This document shows, piece by piece, positions 38,301 through 46,689 of a stretch of DNA of 64,000 bases (position 1 is the first letter of the stretch; each line of letters opens with the position of its first letter). This DNA is from Ptychodera flava (lineage: Eukaryota; Hemichordata; Enteropneusta; Ptychoderidae), in contig NC_091933.1 in NCBI RefSeq assembly GCF_041260155.1, forward strand, positions 22,784,599 to 22,848,598, in the 5' to 3' direction. The notes under the pieces were generated by a model. That model was not told the DNA's origin. It did not search any database and worked only from the letters and a program-made list of their open reading frames with translations. The position numbers and the translations under genes were made by a program.

Positions 38301-41300
38301 TTGATTGATGTTCTTACTGTCATTGGAATTTTGACATTTCAGAAAGATTCTGTCAACCTCCTATATAAAAAAAAGTGTTGTCTACTAGGGACACATTGAA
38401 TAGAATGACTAATGATTCACACACTGTCACTGACAGTGTGTCAGAGAAGTCTTTAATGATTTGGGTGATGTTCCTGGCAATGGTCAGAAAAACACATACA
38501 AAAACATTCAAAATACTGACAATCAGCCACTCAGACAGAGGTTCTGTGATGCAAGAGAAAATTATATCAACAAACTGCTGCAGAATTTAGATAGCAGATT
38601 TCCAGATGATGAGATGAATATTCTGGAGTGTTTTGATGTGATTCTCAACCCACACAGATATCCTGAAAATGTGGCCAACCTACCTGACTATGGGGTCAAC
38701 CAGCTTGATCAACTGTTGAATCATTATAACAATACACAAGGTATTGATGCTGATAGAGCTAGGGCACACTTTCTGTTTTACAAACACTTCACAAGATCTC
38801 ATAGGGAGGCACTGAATTTTGATATGTATGTCAAGCTGTTGCTAACTGATTTTACAGAGGAGTATCCTGATTTTGCCATTCTTGCTAAAATTGCTCTTGT
38901 CATACCAGTGTCCTCTGCCCCATGTGAGAGGGGCTTTTCAGTACAAAATGCCATCAAACAGAGGGCACGAAATAGACTCAGTCCTCAAAGGCTTAATAGA
39001 CTAATGTTCATCAAACTGGTTGGCCCCATCATAGATGATTTTGACTTCATGAACACTGCTAGGTTATTTGCTGAAGGAGCTGCTGGCAGTGTGAACTCAA
39101 ACCTACTTGACTCGCTAGGTGTATGCCATTTCAGAGTATGAAATTACTTACCTTCTTGTCAACTTGACAAATTTGAATATTTGTTCAAATTTCACGTTGT
39201 GAACTTGTCATTAAAGTTATGAGATAATATCATGAATAATGTTCTTTGAATTGATCAATGAGGGCCGCCCTCAGTATGAACTAGAATTTTCATGTAGGAA
39301 TTATTTTAAGAAATATGCAACCATTTGCTGTGTGTTTGAATACTAATTGAACACAGTGAAGACCATGGCATGGATAAACAATAAAATATTCTTGTGAAAT
39401 AAATTGGGACCCCCATATTTTGATGTAGGACTCCCATTTTCTAACACCAGGAGTCCCAGGGACTCTCAAAAGTAAAAAGTGATGTAAAACCCTGCATACA
39501 TACATACATACATACATACATACATACATACATACATACATACATACATACATACATACATACATACACACACATATACATCCATACATATTCTTTTTGG
39601 TGAGCAGACTTTGAGTTTAAACACTTATCAATATGCAATGCAGGAAGACGAAAGACTGAGTCTTGCGTTTACTGCCTTACCACATACAAACAGTGCAACG
39701 CCCCAAGAACCGATACTAGTCTCGCTTCGGTGTAGTTATCATAGGATGGACAGATCAGCAATGGTGACTTACATCCTGCCTTTGAAGCCCTGGGGACAAA
39801 AAAGAAATACATCTTTATTTGACTGAGACCTTCAAATTTCCATTGAACAAGTATTACCGACAACCATAAATTTACCTCGCAACAACCATTTTACAATATG
39901 TTAATCTTAGTTCAAAAAATTGTGTGCATAGTTGTAACAGCTCCAAATAATACACATTGTTGCCCTTCCTGAAGTTCATTATCCAACTTAGACAAAATAC
40001 TAACTCAAGAATCGCTTTGAGAAAGTGATTTGTTGACTGGTGTACACAAATATCAGTAGTTCGAGAAGTCTCCTGTACTTTTGGCAGCGTGCAGCAAGCA
40101 CTGCGCCCTCAGAGTTGAACTTTCACAATTTACATTCCCAACCACCACAACCTGCATCTATTATCGTGAAAAAAGTCTCCCACACTGTCGTTAATACAAA
40201 ACACAATATTGCTTTCAAGTCCCGGCAAATACGACACCTTTTCACGCCTTTTTCCGCTGCATCTGCAAAGCGTCTGATGTCGTCATAGTCTCGATCCAAA
40301 GGTCCCGTTGGTGAGAAGATTAACCGTTTTGCTGGCAAGTCCACACTGGTAACCACCACTTCATTCTCCACACTATCATCAATCTGGAAAATAACGGATC
40401 CTAAATATCTACAGCTTGCCTTTTTTAAGTATTGTAACCGATAGAAACATACAAACTGCACTGGCAAGACGCCATAACTCGCTTATCTGTCTGTTATACA
40501 GCAAAAGAAAGAAAACCGACAACGAGCAGATGATGCAATCAATTCTCCAATGATTCATTAAGTTCGTTTGCAAGGGCAAGCAATGCTCATTCGTACACTT
40601 TGCATAAAATGAATGCGTCTCTTCAGGAAATACAGCAAATAGACAAAAATGAACTGGTCTGACATCCAACCAATGGGAAAACTACGCTTACAACCTTCAC
40701 AGCTGTCACGGTACTTTTGGAGAAACTGAAAGTGTCAAATTTAAATAGAATCACAAAGGGGATACAGAAAGAGAGCTTCATCTGGCTGACAGAATAGTCT
40801 AAAGAAGGGGAAAGTGTGAGGCGGTTAATGTTTGTTTTGCCCGAAATAATCACGCATTATAATTATCAAAGTGCAAAATTCAAGAGATGGTCAGCCTTGA
40901 AGAACTGAGAAAAGGGACAGTCAAATAACTTCAAAAGCTCCACTTCTGCACTGCACGTAAATGTAGACAATCAAAACTGTATTTTACAAATTTAACAGAT
41001 GAAATTGCATTAAGTATTAACGCCATAGTTGCTGAATCTTGGGTACTTTACAGCAAAATCGACTGACAATGGGACTTTAATTTCCAATGAATCTAAATTT
41101 TTATTTTTATTTTCATTTTCACTTTCGCGTTTTAATGCCGTGGTTATTGCACTTCAGGTGTTTTCACCAAAGCTTTTTAATTTCAGATGAATCTAAAACG
41201 TTTTTACTTTCGCATTTGACTTTTTCATGGATATGCCAATGTTCACGCGACAATTGTTTTCTTTTTTTTCAAAAATCTGTCAGTCAAGATGCTTACCACT

Positions 41301-42476
41301 TTGAGATTGTCCAAAGCAGACTTCAAAGCCTGCAGTGATGCAGACAACTTCGATACTTTATCGGTGACCAGTACGATGCCATCAAATCGAGCATCATCCA
41401 AATTGGTGGCGCCAACAATGTCACACGGAAACTTCCTACAGATAACAATTAAATAGGACTATATAATCTATCACGTTCGTTCTGAATTATGAATATTTTA
41501 TAGAATTCATGAGTCGGGAGCTGGTTGTCGAAAATTTGAATGATAATTTGAAAAGTAGTCCATATTTTACCAGGTATTATTATCATGTCATTAATAGTTC
41601 CATGTAATCTGTTGATTGCAAGTCACTCCGGCCATAGACTGTCGAATGTCTATGCTAGGGAAGGACTTCGTTCGACAAGTGCGTTTCTTGGCTGCTGAGG
41701 GCGCTCGCATAGACATGCTGGATAGACCATGCATGTCTCGGGGCTGTGATCGCTCACCTAAATGCTGAAATACTTTATCCTCGCTAGAGACGTGTACCTT
41801 ATTGAAGCTTGTATTTTTTCGCACACAGTTAAATAACTGGTAGCAAGATATTTATGCATGAACAGATTTTTTTAGTATTGCTGGTAAAATAATGCGAATT
41901 GTGCATCATATTCGCTCTTTGAATTTAATGTCACGGTCTGACAGAAGGCTGTACGTGATTGGTTCATTTAAAATTCAGCCACGTGATGTCTGCGTTTGCG
42001 AATCGCTGATCTGACAAAGCAGATCTTTGCTGGCGTGCTACAGTTACAAAAATCACCTTTGTCTATATTTTCACAAGATGGCAGGTAAAATACTAGTTCA
42101 TGCTATACCATTTTCAATGAATCAGTTTTATATCACGGATTAGTTCCTTGCGTTGAAGCTTTCCATGCAGGTATCAGTTTTAGACGAACGATATCATCTC
42201 AGTGCTAGATTTCGTAAGCAAAGATAGAGACACTCGATGTACAAGTTTGTTGGATATTCATGATTTTTACGGCTCAAAACAACTCTCTTTATCCCGTATC
42301 GCGAGACCCTAGCCATTAAAACGCCCTTGCTGTACCGAAAATTCTAGTTCTCTTACAGATACCCACTCGTTGCCACGGAGGTTAAAAACAAATATTCGAT
42401 TTCAGTACGACTCAGCTAGAGTGCGCTTCTTACAGTAACTCAGAATAGACATAGCGAAAGGCAGTCACACTTACAT
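22694..42476 (-). CDS. M17 leucyl aminopeptidase, W07G4.4-like (15 exons, complete)
   Basis: Zinc/manganese exopeptidase of family M17, expected to be cytosolic and to release N-terminal residues from peptides. The C. elegans protein W07G4.4 is the closest family I recognise. Exons, 5' to 3': AT of the start at 42475-42476, then 41297-41435, 40238-40383, 39681-39789, 31795-31919, 30650-30749, 30220-30381, 29499-29563, 28845-28960, 28153-28271, 27544-27627, 26754-26811, 26186-26235, 25433-25564 and 22694-22828. Phases all agree and give 513 residues, close to the worm protein. Metal and catalytic residues match bovine LAP spacing: K261, D266, K273, D284, then the 'NTDAEGR' box with D344, E346 and R348. 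The 7.8-kb intron 4 is mostly a hAT element. The start is the weakest point: no in-frame ATG was found in exon 1 upstream of the split ATG. Confidence 0.9.
23585..25216. mobile_element. ~1.63-kb TIR element in the last aminopeptidase intron
   Basis: The left end is 'aggctgcattcacaaataac' and the reverse complement of the right end is 'aggctgcgttcacaaaaaac'. Subterminal C-rich stretches ('gtcccccaaaaaatt', 'ttcccctccactactcc') also mirror each other. No transposase was seen. Target duplication is unclear, so the superfamily is open. Confidence 0.55.
25433..25564 (-). CDS. Aminopeptidase exon 14
   Basis: Encodes 'DYEFHAGKSEYEDVIQAGGK' and 'DRGHQAPAAFLIRVSGLDK'. Acceptor 'gtccaag', donor 'gtaggc'. 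Confidence 0.9.
26186..26235 (-). CDS. Aminopeptidase exon 13
   Basis: Encodes 'GHLVADPFEISTIRRE' (50 bp), the segment between the helical insert and the C-terminal strand. Donor 'gtatgt'. Confidence 0.85.
26754..26811 (-). CDS. Aminopeptidase exon 12
   Basis: Encodes 'IVLDNGPARRTDHARQLQQ' (58 bp). Acceptor 'tttgcag', donor 'gtgagt'. Confidence 0.88.
27544..27627 (-). CDS. Aminopeptidase exon 11
   Basis: Encodes 'ALKEINPHIYTIATLTGHAI' and 'RAMGPSYS'. Acceptor 'ttattag', donor 'gtgagt'. Confidence 0.9.
28153..28271 (-). CDS. Aminopeptidase exon 10 (NTDAEGR signature)
   Basis: Encodes 'SYVADEIITSRAGIRVRIG' followed by 'NTDAEGRMAMGDPL', the PROSITE-type cytosol aminopeptidase signature with two metal ligands and the catalytic Arg348. 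The donor is the less common 'gtgcgg', chosen because it alone joins exon 11 in frame. Confidence 0.88.
28368..28713. mobile_element. TTAA-flanked MITE copy, old (aminopeptidase intron 9)
   Basis: Starts 'ttaaggtagcatgttcctcg' and ends 'gcggattctatcttaa', so it has imperfect inverted ends between TTAA tetranucleotides. The interior 'cttttgctcaaattttgcc' and 'gaaaatttgagagttctgat' match the family copies at 45.1, 45.7 and 54.2 kb. Confidence 0.7.
28845..28960 (-). CDS. Aminopeptidase exon 9 (metal ligand Asp284)
   Basis: Encodes 'RDKCGAAAVAGFFQILSVLK' and 'NIKVLGVMTMVRNSVGPG'. Donor 'gtaagt'. Confidence 0.9.
29499..29563 (-). CDS. Aminopeptidase exon 8 (metal ligand Asp266, catalytic Lys273)
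   Basis: Encodes 'GVTYDTGGADVKIGGSMQGM', the core M17 active-site strand. Only 65 bp, with acceptor 'attttag' and donor 'gtgaga'. Confidence 0.9.
30220..30381 (-). CDS. Aminopeptidase exon 7 (metal-binding Lys261)
   Basis: Encodes 'INVISDEAVLEEEYPLHAAV' and 'RIIELEYIGEGEIDKTLLLV', ending in the 'GK' that supplies the active-site metal-ligand lysine. Donor 'gtgagt'. Confidence 0.9.
30650..30749 (-). CDS. Aminopeptidase exon 6
   Basis: Encodes 'SVYRDIGGSDPERMAAKRVE', the linker before the catalytic domain ('CRDVGDADPQRM' in the worm homologue). Donor 'gtaagt'. Confidence 0.88.
31231..31404. repeat. 174-bp palindromic MITE in aminopeptidase intron 5 side
   Basis: Almost perfect palindrome centred near 31317, with ~85-bp arms. 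The left arm contains 'aaataacggacgacgcgctg' and 'aacgtttatttgtgggcaag'; the right arm repeats them inverted. A half copy lies at 49505-49582, so this is a mobile family. It sits between exons 5 (31795) and 6 (30749). Confidence 0.85.
31795..31919 (-). CDS. Aminopeptidase exon 5
   Basis: Encodes 'PLEVREDIPAKSSKADTLGV' and 'DRVIRLAFAFEGG', the end of the N-domain. The acceptor is the non-pyrimidine-rich 'attgaag'; donor 'gtatat'. Confidence 0.82.
32300..32444. repeat. (CAGA)n then (CATA)n microsatellite, left of the hAT element
   Basis: About 90 bp of CAGA/CACA repeats runs into ~50 bp of CATA repeats and stops abruptly at the hAT terminus. CATA resumes at the other end of the element (39495). 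Confidence 0.95.
32774..33140 (+). pseudogene. hAT transposase N-terminal part: PIP-like box and zinc finger, interrupted by TGA
   Basis: ATG 32774 opens 'MAGRVKQADLRKFFGGRSNQ'. The frame stops at TGA 32939-32941 and continues in the same frame as 'LNRFKWLRYSEERN', then 'MECSVCLKANVTCPF' and 'FQHSTLTRHQDSKS'. That is the CxxC...HxxxxH finger layout found before hAT transposase domains. Residues 7-14 'QADLRKFF' fit the PCNA-interacting consensus. The TGA could be a mutation or lie in an unrecognised intron. Domain assignment is by pattern only. Confidence 0.65.
33585..34971. mobile_element. ~1.39-kb non-autonomous TIR element nested in the hAT element
   Basis: The left end is 'cagtgttctccctaggatca' and the reverse complement of the right end is 'cagtgttctccctaggccct'. 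An 8-bp direct repeat 'tggtttat' occurs at 33577-33584 and 34970-34977, overlapping the right end by two bases. The CAGTGTT start and ~8-bp duplication suggest the hAT superfamily. No transposase frame was found inside. Confidence 0.7.
34980..36770. other. hAT interior between zinc-finger and transposase parts
   Basis: Must hold the middle of the transposase gene or introns, but no domain could be read. The frames near 36008-36307 were not recognised. Confidence 0.35.
36773..39141 (+). pseudogene. hAT transposase catalytic and dimerisation region, broken
   Basis: The frame from ~36773 gives 'ISAQADYKCPQIVMEFEECI', 'FIGIMLDETCDITIHKKLAI' and 'GLGTDGAAVMTGR', where hAT proteins have their first and second catalytic acidic residues. 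It is split by a 741-bp insertion and resumes at 37907 with 'GLGAKLKARNPNHVQVHCVA' and 'HRLNLAASQAG'. Frameshifts follow near the A8 run at 38369 and near 38390 and 38452. The last frame (38461-39141) ends with the C-terminal dimerisation signature 'IPVSSAPCERGFSVQNAIKQ' and 'NRLSPQRLNRLMFIKL'. It resembles animal ZNF862/KIAA1586-like transposases. It is a relic, not a host gene. Confidence 0.85.
37156..37896. mobile_element. 741-bp non-autonomous TIR element inside the hAT transposase
   Basis: The termini are 'ggtagagttgacttttcaga' and its exact inverse at 37877-37896, followed on both sides by subterminal repeats of 'cagatcctcagatt'. Mirror order extends ~80-100 bp. An exact 10-bp direct repeat 'gtcggttgaa' flanks it (37146-37155 and 37897-37906). 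One repeat copy plus the element exactly accounts for the gap in the transposase frame. A 9-10-bp duplication is known for Mutator-like and IS4EU elements; the superfamily is undecided. Confidence 0.85.
39495..39570. repeat. (CATA)n microsatellite, right of the hAT element
   Basis: Pure CATA repeats begin at the base after the hAT terminus and match the motif on the left side at 32394-32444. Confidence 0.95.
39681..39789 (-). CDS. Aminopeptidase exon 4
   Basis: Encodes 'ASKAGCKSPLLICPSYDNYT' then 'EARLVSVLGALHCLYV'. Acceptor 'gtccccag', donor 'gtaagg'. The hAT transposon right end lies only 186 bp below this donor. Confidence 0.85.
40238..40383 (-). CDS. Aminopeptidase exon 3
   Basis: Encodes 'IDDSVENEVVVTSVDLPAKR' then 'LIFSPTGPLDRDYDDIRRFA'. 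Acceptor 'ttttccag'. The donor 'gtgtcg' is weak but keeps phase 2 with exon 4. Confidence 0.83.
41297..41435 (-). CDS. Aminopeptidase exon 2
   Basis: Encodes 'KFPCDIVGATNLDDARFDGI' then 'VLVTDKVSKLSASLQALKSA', the N-terminal domain of M17 enzymes. Acceptor 'ctgtag', donor 'gtaagc'. Confidence 0.85.
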
Positions 42477-42550
42477 ATTTCCGGATGCAGAGTTGTCGGT
42501 TGCCTTGACGTTGACGTGGTGGGAACAGAAGTCGTTCAGGCGAGACAGAC
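42475..42550 (-). CDS. Aminopeptidase exon 1 (mostly 5' UTR, carries AT of a split start codon)
   Basis: On the minus strand the exon ends 'gcatccggaaatat' at a 'gtaagtg' donor. The last two bases join G of exon 2 to make ATG (A at -3). The frame is open upstream for ~22 codons ('HHVNVKATDNSASGN') to a TAA without any ATG, so either this is 5' UTR or a further exon exists. The upper boundary is approximate. Confidence 0.5.
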
Positions 42551-42559
42551 TCAATCGTA

Positions 42560-45055
42560 ATCTTTAAGTCTATGGTCTGAGGCAACTGAACATGTCAGTC
42601 GCCAATTAATCAGTGTAGCCTAGATGCGCGCGTCACACTGCTATATGTGATGGTGTCCTTTGTGTGACCAGTTTCAGCCAACCAGGAATTTGATGTTCTT
42701 TAATAAACATGCATATTAATTTTAAAACCATGCTGAACGCAATTTCACTTTCGTTTTGATGTTTGTGCTCTTTGCCGCAAATTTCAAAGCCAAAAATGAC
42801 CCTTTTGTCGGTTGCCTGTGCCTGGCAGCTGACGTAGTCTGTGATAATAATACACAATGTGAACTAAAAAAATCCATTGGTGAAGCAGCCAAAGCGATAG
42901 CTCCCTGTCACAAACAGGGTGGCGGGGGGCCGCTGGCTCTTACACACGTCCTGTAACTGTCCGTTTATATAATAATCACCGTGAGATGGTGGAAATCAAT
43001 ATGTCACGTGACACGATATTGTAAACCCAGTATACCAGATGTACGTAACGTTTGTTCTGACATGTCTACATACCATGAGCTAAAGTGAAAATGAGTAAAA
43101 AAGTATTTTACCTAAAAGGCGAAATCAATTAAATAGGTGCTTTAAATAATTTTTTTGTTTGCCGTCCGCGTGCTGGTAGGTTTTCGGAGAAAATATTAAG
43201 GAAACAAACACAATGTTAACACTATTACAAAGAAAAAATATTATTTTTCGAAAATAAACCAAATAAATAATGAGCTTGTGTTAATACACTACGACTTGTG
43301 TATTTTGTATTTGTTCTTTCCCCTTGCTGACTGGTATTTTCAAAAATCCAGGTACGGCAAACAAAGAATTTCCTTTAAATGGTCTTCTTCGGTCACCGCG
43401 CGCGACTTTGCATATACCCATATATGGCAAAAGAGGTGACTGAAAAGTGCATATAGTGGCGCACTGATCTTCACTTGGCCACCCCAGCGAAAAGCCCAAT
43501 TGGGTAGCTGAATCTTACCAATATAATTAAAACAATAGAAATAGACTCCCTAAGTCGCTGTGAATCGTGACAATGGACCAATCAGAGCAAGAGCTTATTC
43601 AATGCTGCACATCAGCAGAAAAGCGGTCACACGTTGTATCTGCCGCTCCCACCCCACCCCATCTGTCACAATATGAGTGCAGGATGGCGTCCTGTAAATT
43701 CCAAGCCTTTACATGCATCAAGTATTGTCAGTATAACAATAAGGTGTACTGTACAATAAGGTATTTTTATTACTTTTGCCGTCTTCCAAACTGCCATTCC
43801 TAGGCAAGTTGGACATGTTTCACTTTAAACCGTCTTAGTTCTATCGCGACTACTTAAATTTTATGAATATCCCTAGCAAACTTCAATAGGCAGGGTGAGT
43901 TTTCTTGGTTTTTTTTACCGAAACGGCCCGTGAAACGTGGTAAAATCTGTATATTTGTAACTGGCTTACGACTTTTTTTCAGCAGTTTCACGTTGACCGT
44001 GTGTATTAAAAAAAGGATAGCGAACAGGTTATGAGCATCCACGACCAAAGTATTTTTCCAAACGACAATGTACTTTCTGGAAGATGACCAAATGACTGCC
44101 ATGCCCGCCGTTTTATCAAGATTAATCGGCCTACTCGATCAGTCTATGACACTTGACATACTTTTGTCAAACATCGATATTCTGACTATTGTCCAGCGAG
44201 ACAAATGAAGCGACTGTTCCCAAGCAAATCACATGTTTGCACTGTCCGTAGTAGGTTCACACACGGTCACACCGTGGTTCACACAAACGACGCGCGGTAC
44301 GGTTATTTGCACGGGATCTGCGAACAAGATATAGGTCATCACACGTCCTGTACTGTGTTTGACACTAGGGTGAACTTTCGGTATCGAGCATAACATACGT
44401 GTGCATATGCATACGTCGAAAAATGCTAAAGAGATTCCATGGGTCTCCGGTAACAAAAGAAAAATAAATAAAGATTTTCATCCGACCTACCTACCCCAAT
44501 TTTCAGAGGCATATTACCGGACACACATAATATATATTTTTTACGTAGCCTTAGTGGCGATCATATTTGGACTCGAGGCAACATCTTTCTGATAAACCAT
44601 GTACAAGCACAGAGCTGAAAAAAGTTAGGCATGCTTACGAATCAGTTTGATCGCCGATGTTTTCTTTGACCAAGCGGAGTCAAAGCCTTGATGAGACAAG
44701 GCCACAACAGAGGGAAGTTGAACCAACACGACGAAGTATTTTCCTTCAATACACTGCGGGCCCGCATTGATTGAGAACAGTTTGTTAAAAGATCTTTTCT
44801 GAAGAGCGTAGTTTTTTGCTCGACAAAACATAGACATGACAGAACATCGCCTATTATGATGACCACATAGAATGATGTGCTCTTAATTCCTTCTTTCTTG
44901 ATAATTTCGAGTTATAATGTTTGTAGACGTAAAAATCTCCTAGGGTTTTCACTTAACTATGCATGTGTACTGTCTGTAGGGCAACGGGCCATGAAACGAA
45001 CTTCTATTGAACGCGCGAATACTTGAGCAACGAATAAAGACGCCTTTATTTCACT
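42560..45055. other. Intergenic region 5' of the aminopeptidase gene
   Basis: Should hold the aminopeptidase promoter. No TATA box or conserved element can be assigned with confidence. Short frames only. Confidence 0.35.
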
Positions 45056-45061
45056 CCTACG

Positions 45062-45386
45062 TTAAGGTAGTACACGCCTCGAAAGTGAAAGAGTTAAACT
45101 TTTGCTCAAACTTTCCTCAATAAAACTTTCAGCCATTCTCTAACCTCAAAACTCAGGGATAACCATGCAACGTTAAGCGCTGGAGAACAAATTACGTAAC
45201 ACTTGCCGATATTCAAAATTCAAAATGGCTGCCATCCAAATGTTACCTCTATGGAAAAATGTACAGACGGTAAATTTTTTCTTACTCCAAGAGCTCTAAA
45301 ATGAGTCCCAACAAGTACTAGATCAGAAAAGAATTGTAAAAATTTGAGAGTCTGAATATCTGTCCCCGAGGCGCATACTACCTTAA
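45062..45386. mobile_element. TTAA-flanked MITE copy 1
   Basis: Bounded by TTAA; starts 'ggtagtacacgcctcgaaag' and ends 'cgaggcgcatactacc'. Contains 'caaaatggctgccatcc'. No coding content. TTAA targets are typical of piggyBac and Kolobok elements. Confidence 0.85.
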
Positions 45387-45706
45387 AGCTATAATGTCCC
45401 CACATGTTCGAATATCCTGTTTGCCGTCCAAGGTAAAGGACATGCAACTTCATTTGTAATCACTTGTTCTGGAAGGGCGTTCAAGCGGCATTCCTACAAT
45501 CCTGGTTCTCACATCTAGTGCTTGTAGACATTGATGTTTATGTGATTTTAGTCATTTTTTTCCTTTGAAACTGAGTTAAGTTAATTGATTTGTTCAGAGA
45601 TTAAGCTGACTAGGAACATGCCCCTTTAAACAGTAGCTTGCCATTAAGATTTCTTGTTCGCCAATACCCGGCAGACTAAAATTCCCTGGGCTAACGGAGG
45701 AAATTG

Positions 45707-46064
45707 TTAAGGTAGTATACACCTCGAAAGTGAAAATGTTAAACTTTTGCTCAAACTTTTCTAAAGGAATCTTTCAACCATTCTATTTTAAAATTCGGGG
45801 GTCACCGTGCAAATTTTGGTAATAGAGAGACAAATAACCCAAGATTTACCGATATTCGAAATTCAAAATGGCCGCCATCCCTGTGTTAACTCTATGGAGA
45901 AGATACAAATTTTCGAATCTCGAAAAACTAATCCGATGAAAAGTTTTCTTACACCAAGGGCTTTAAAATAAACCTCCAGAAGTGGTATATCAGAAAAGAA
46001 TTATTATTGTAAAAGTTTGATAGTCCGCACGCATATCCCCGATTCGAGGCGCGTTCTACCTTAA
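45707..46064. mobile_element. TTAA-flanked MITE copy 2
   Basis: TTAA at 45707-45710 and 46061-46064; termini 'ggtagtatacacctcgaaag' and 'cgaggcgcgttctacc'. Contains 'caaaatggccgccatcc' near 45867. Aligns along its length with copy 1. Confidence 0.88.
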
Positions 46065-46085
46065 AAATATCAATGCTTTTTGTAA

Positions 46086-46682
46086 CGGACATAGTGTAGT
46101 GTAGTGTAGTGTAGTGTAGTGTAGTGTAGTGTAGTGTAGTGTAGTGTAGTGTAGTGTAGTGTAGTGTAGTGTAGTGTAGTGTAGTGTAGTGTAGTGTAAT
46201 GTGGTGAGGTGTTGCGTTGTGTGGTGTGGTGTGGCGTGGCGTGGCGTGGCGTGGCGTGGCGTGGTGTGGTGTTGTGTGGTGTGGTGTTGTGTGGTGTGGT
46301 GAGGTGTGGTGTGGTGTAGTGTAGTGTAGTTTAGTGTGGTGTGGTGTGGTGTGGTGTTGTGTGGTGTGGCGTGGCGTGGCGTGGCGTGGACTGGCGTGGT
46401 GTGGTGTGGTGTGGTGTGGCGTGGCGTGGCATGGCATGGCATGGCATGGCGTGGCGTGGGCTGGCGAGGTGTGGTGTAGTGTAGTGTAGTGTAGTGTAGT
46501 GTAGTGTAGTGTAGTGTAGTGTAGTGTAGTGTAGTGTAGTGTAGTGTAGTGCAGTGTAGTGTGGTGTGGTGTAGTGTAGTATAGTGCAGTGTAGTGTAGC
46601 CTGGCGTGGTGTGGTGTGGAGTGGTAAGGTGAGGGGAGCAGGGCAGGGCAGGGCAGGGCAGGGCAGGGCAGGGCAGTGTGGT
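46086..46682. repeat. ~600-bp pentanucleotide mosaic satellite
   Basis: Blocks of GTAGT, GTGGT, GTGGC and ATGGC repeats, ending in (GGGCA)8 at about 46639-46676. All blocks keep a 5-bp period and one-base differences. The 277- and 249-codon minus-strand frames here are period artefacts. Confidence 0.95.
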
Positions 46683-46689
46683 GTGATTT

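Larger units (their letters stand above)
32445..39494 (+). mobile_element. 7.05-kb hAT-family DNA transposon, decayed
   Basis: The left end 'cagggttttacatgacgcgc' and the reverse complement of the right end 'cagggttttacatcactttt' share 13 bp and begin with the hAT-type CAGGG. Both ends abut (CATA)n, consistent with insertion into that microsatellite; the 8-bp target copy cannot be phased inside it. Internal plus-strand frames encode a BED/TTF-type zinc-finger region (32774-33140) and a ZNF862/KIAA1586-like hAT transposase (36773-39141). It fills nearly all of aminopeptidase intron 4. Breaks include a TGA, several frameshifts and two nested insertions, so this copy should not be active. Confidence 0.82.

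Noticed and set aside
38419..38443. Palindrome 'cacactgtcactgacagtgtg'
   Set aside because: Lies within hAT transposase coding DNA (encodes SHTVTDSVS); likely incidental.
42060..42090. Plus-strand 'acaagATGGCAG|gtaaaa' resembling a tiny first coding exon with CCAAT and CACGTG upstream
   Set aside because: No downstream plus-strand exon was found and it lies inside aminopeptidase intron 1; too little to support a gene.
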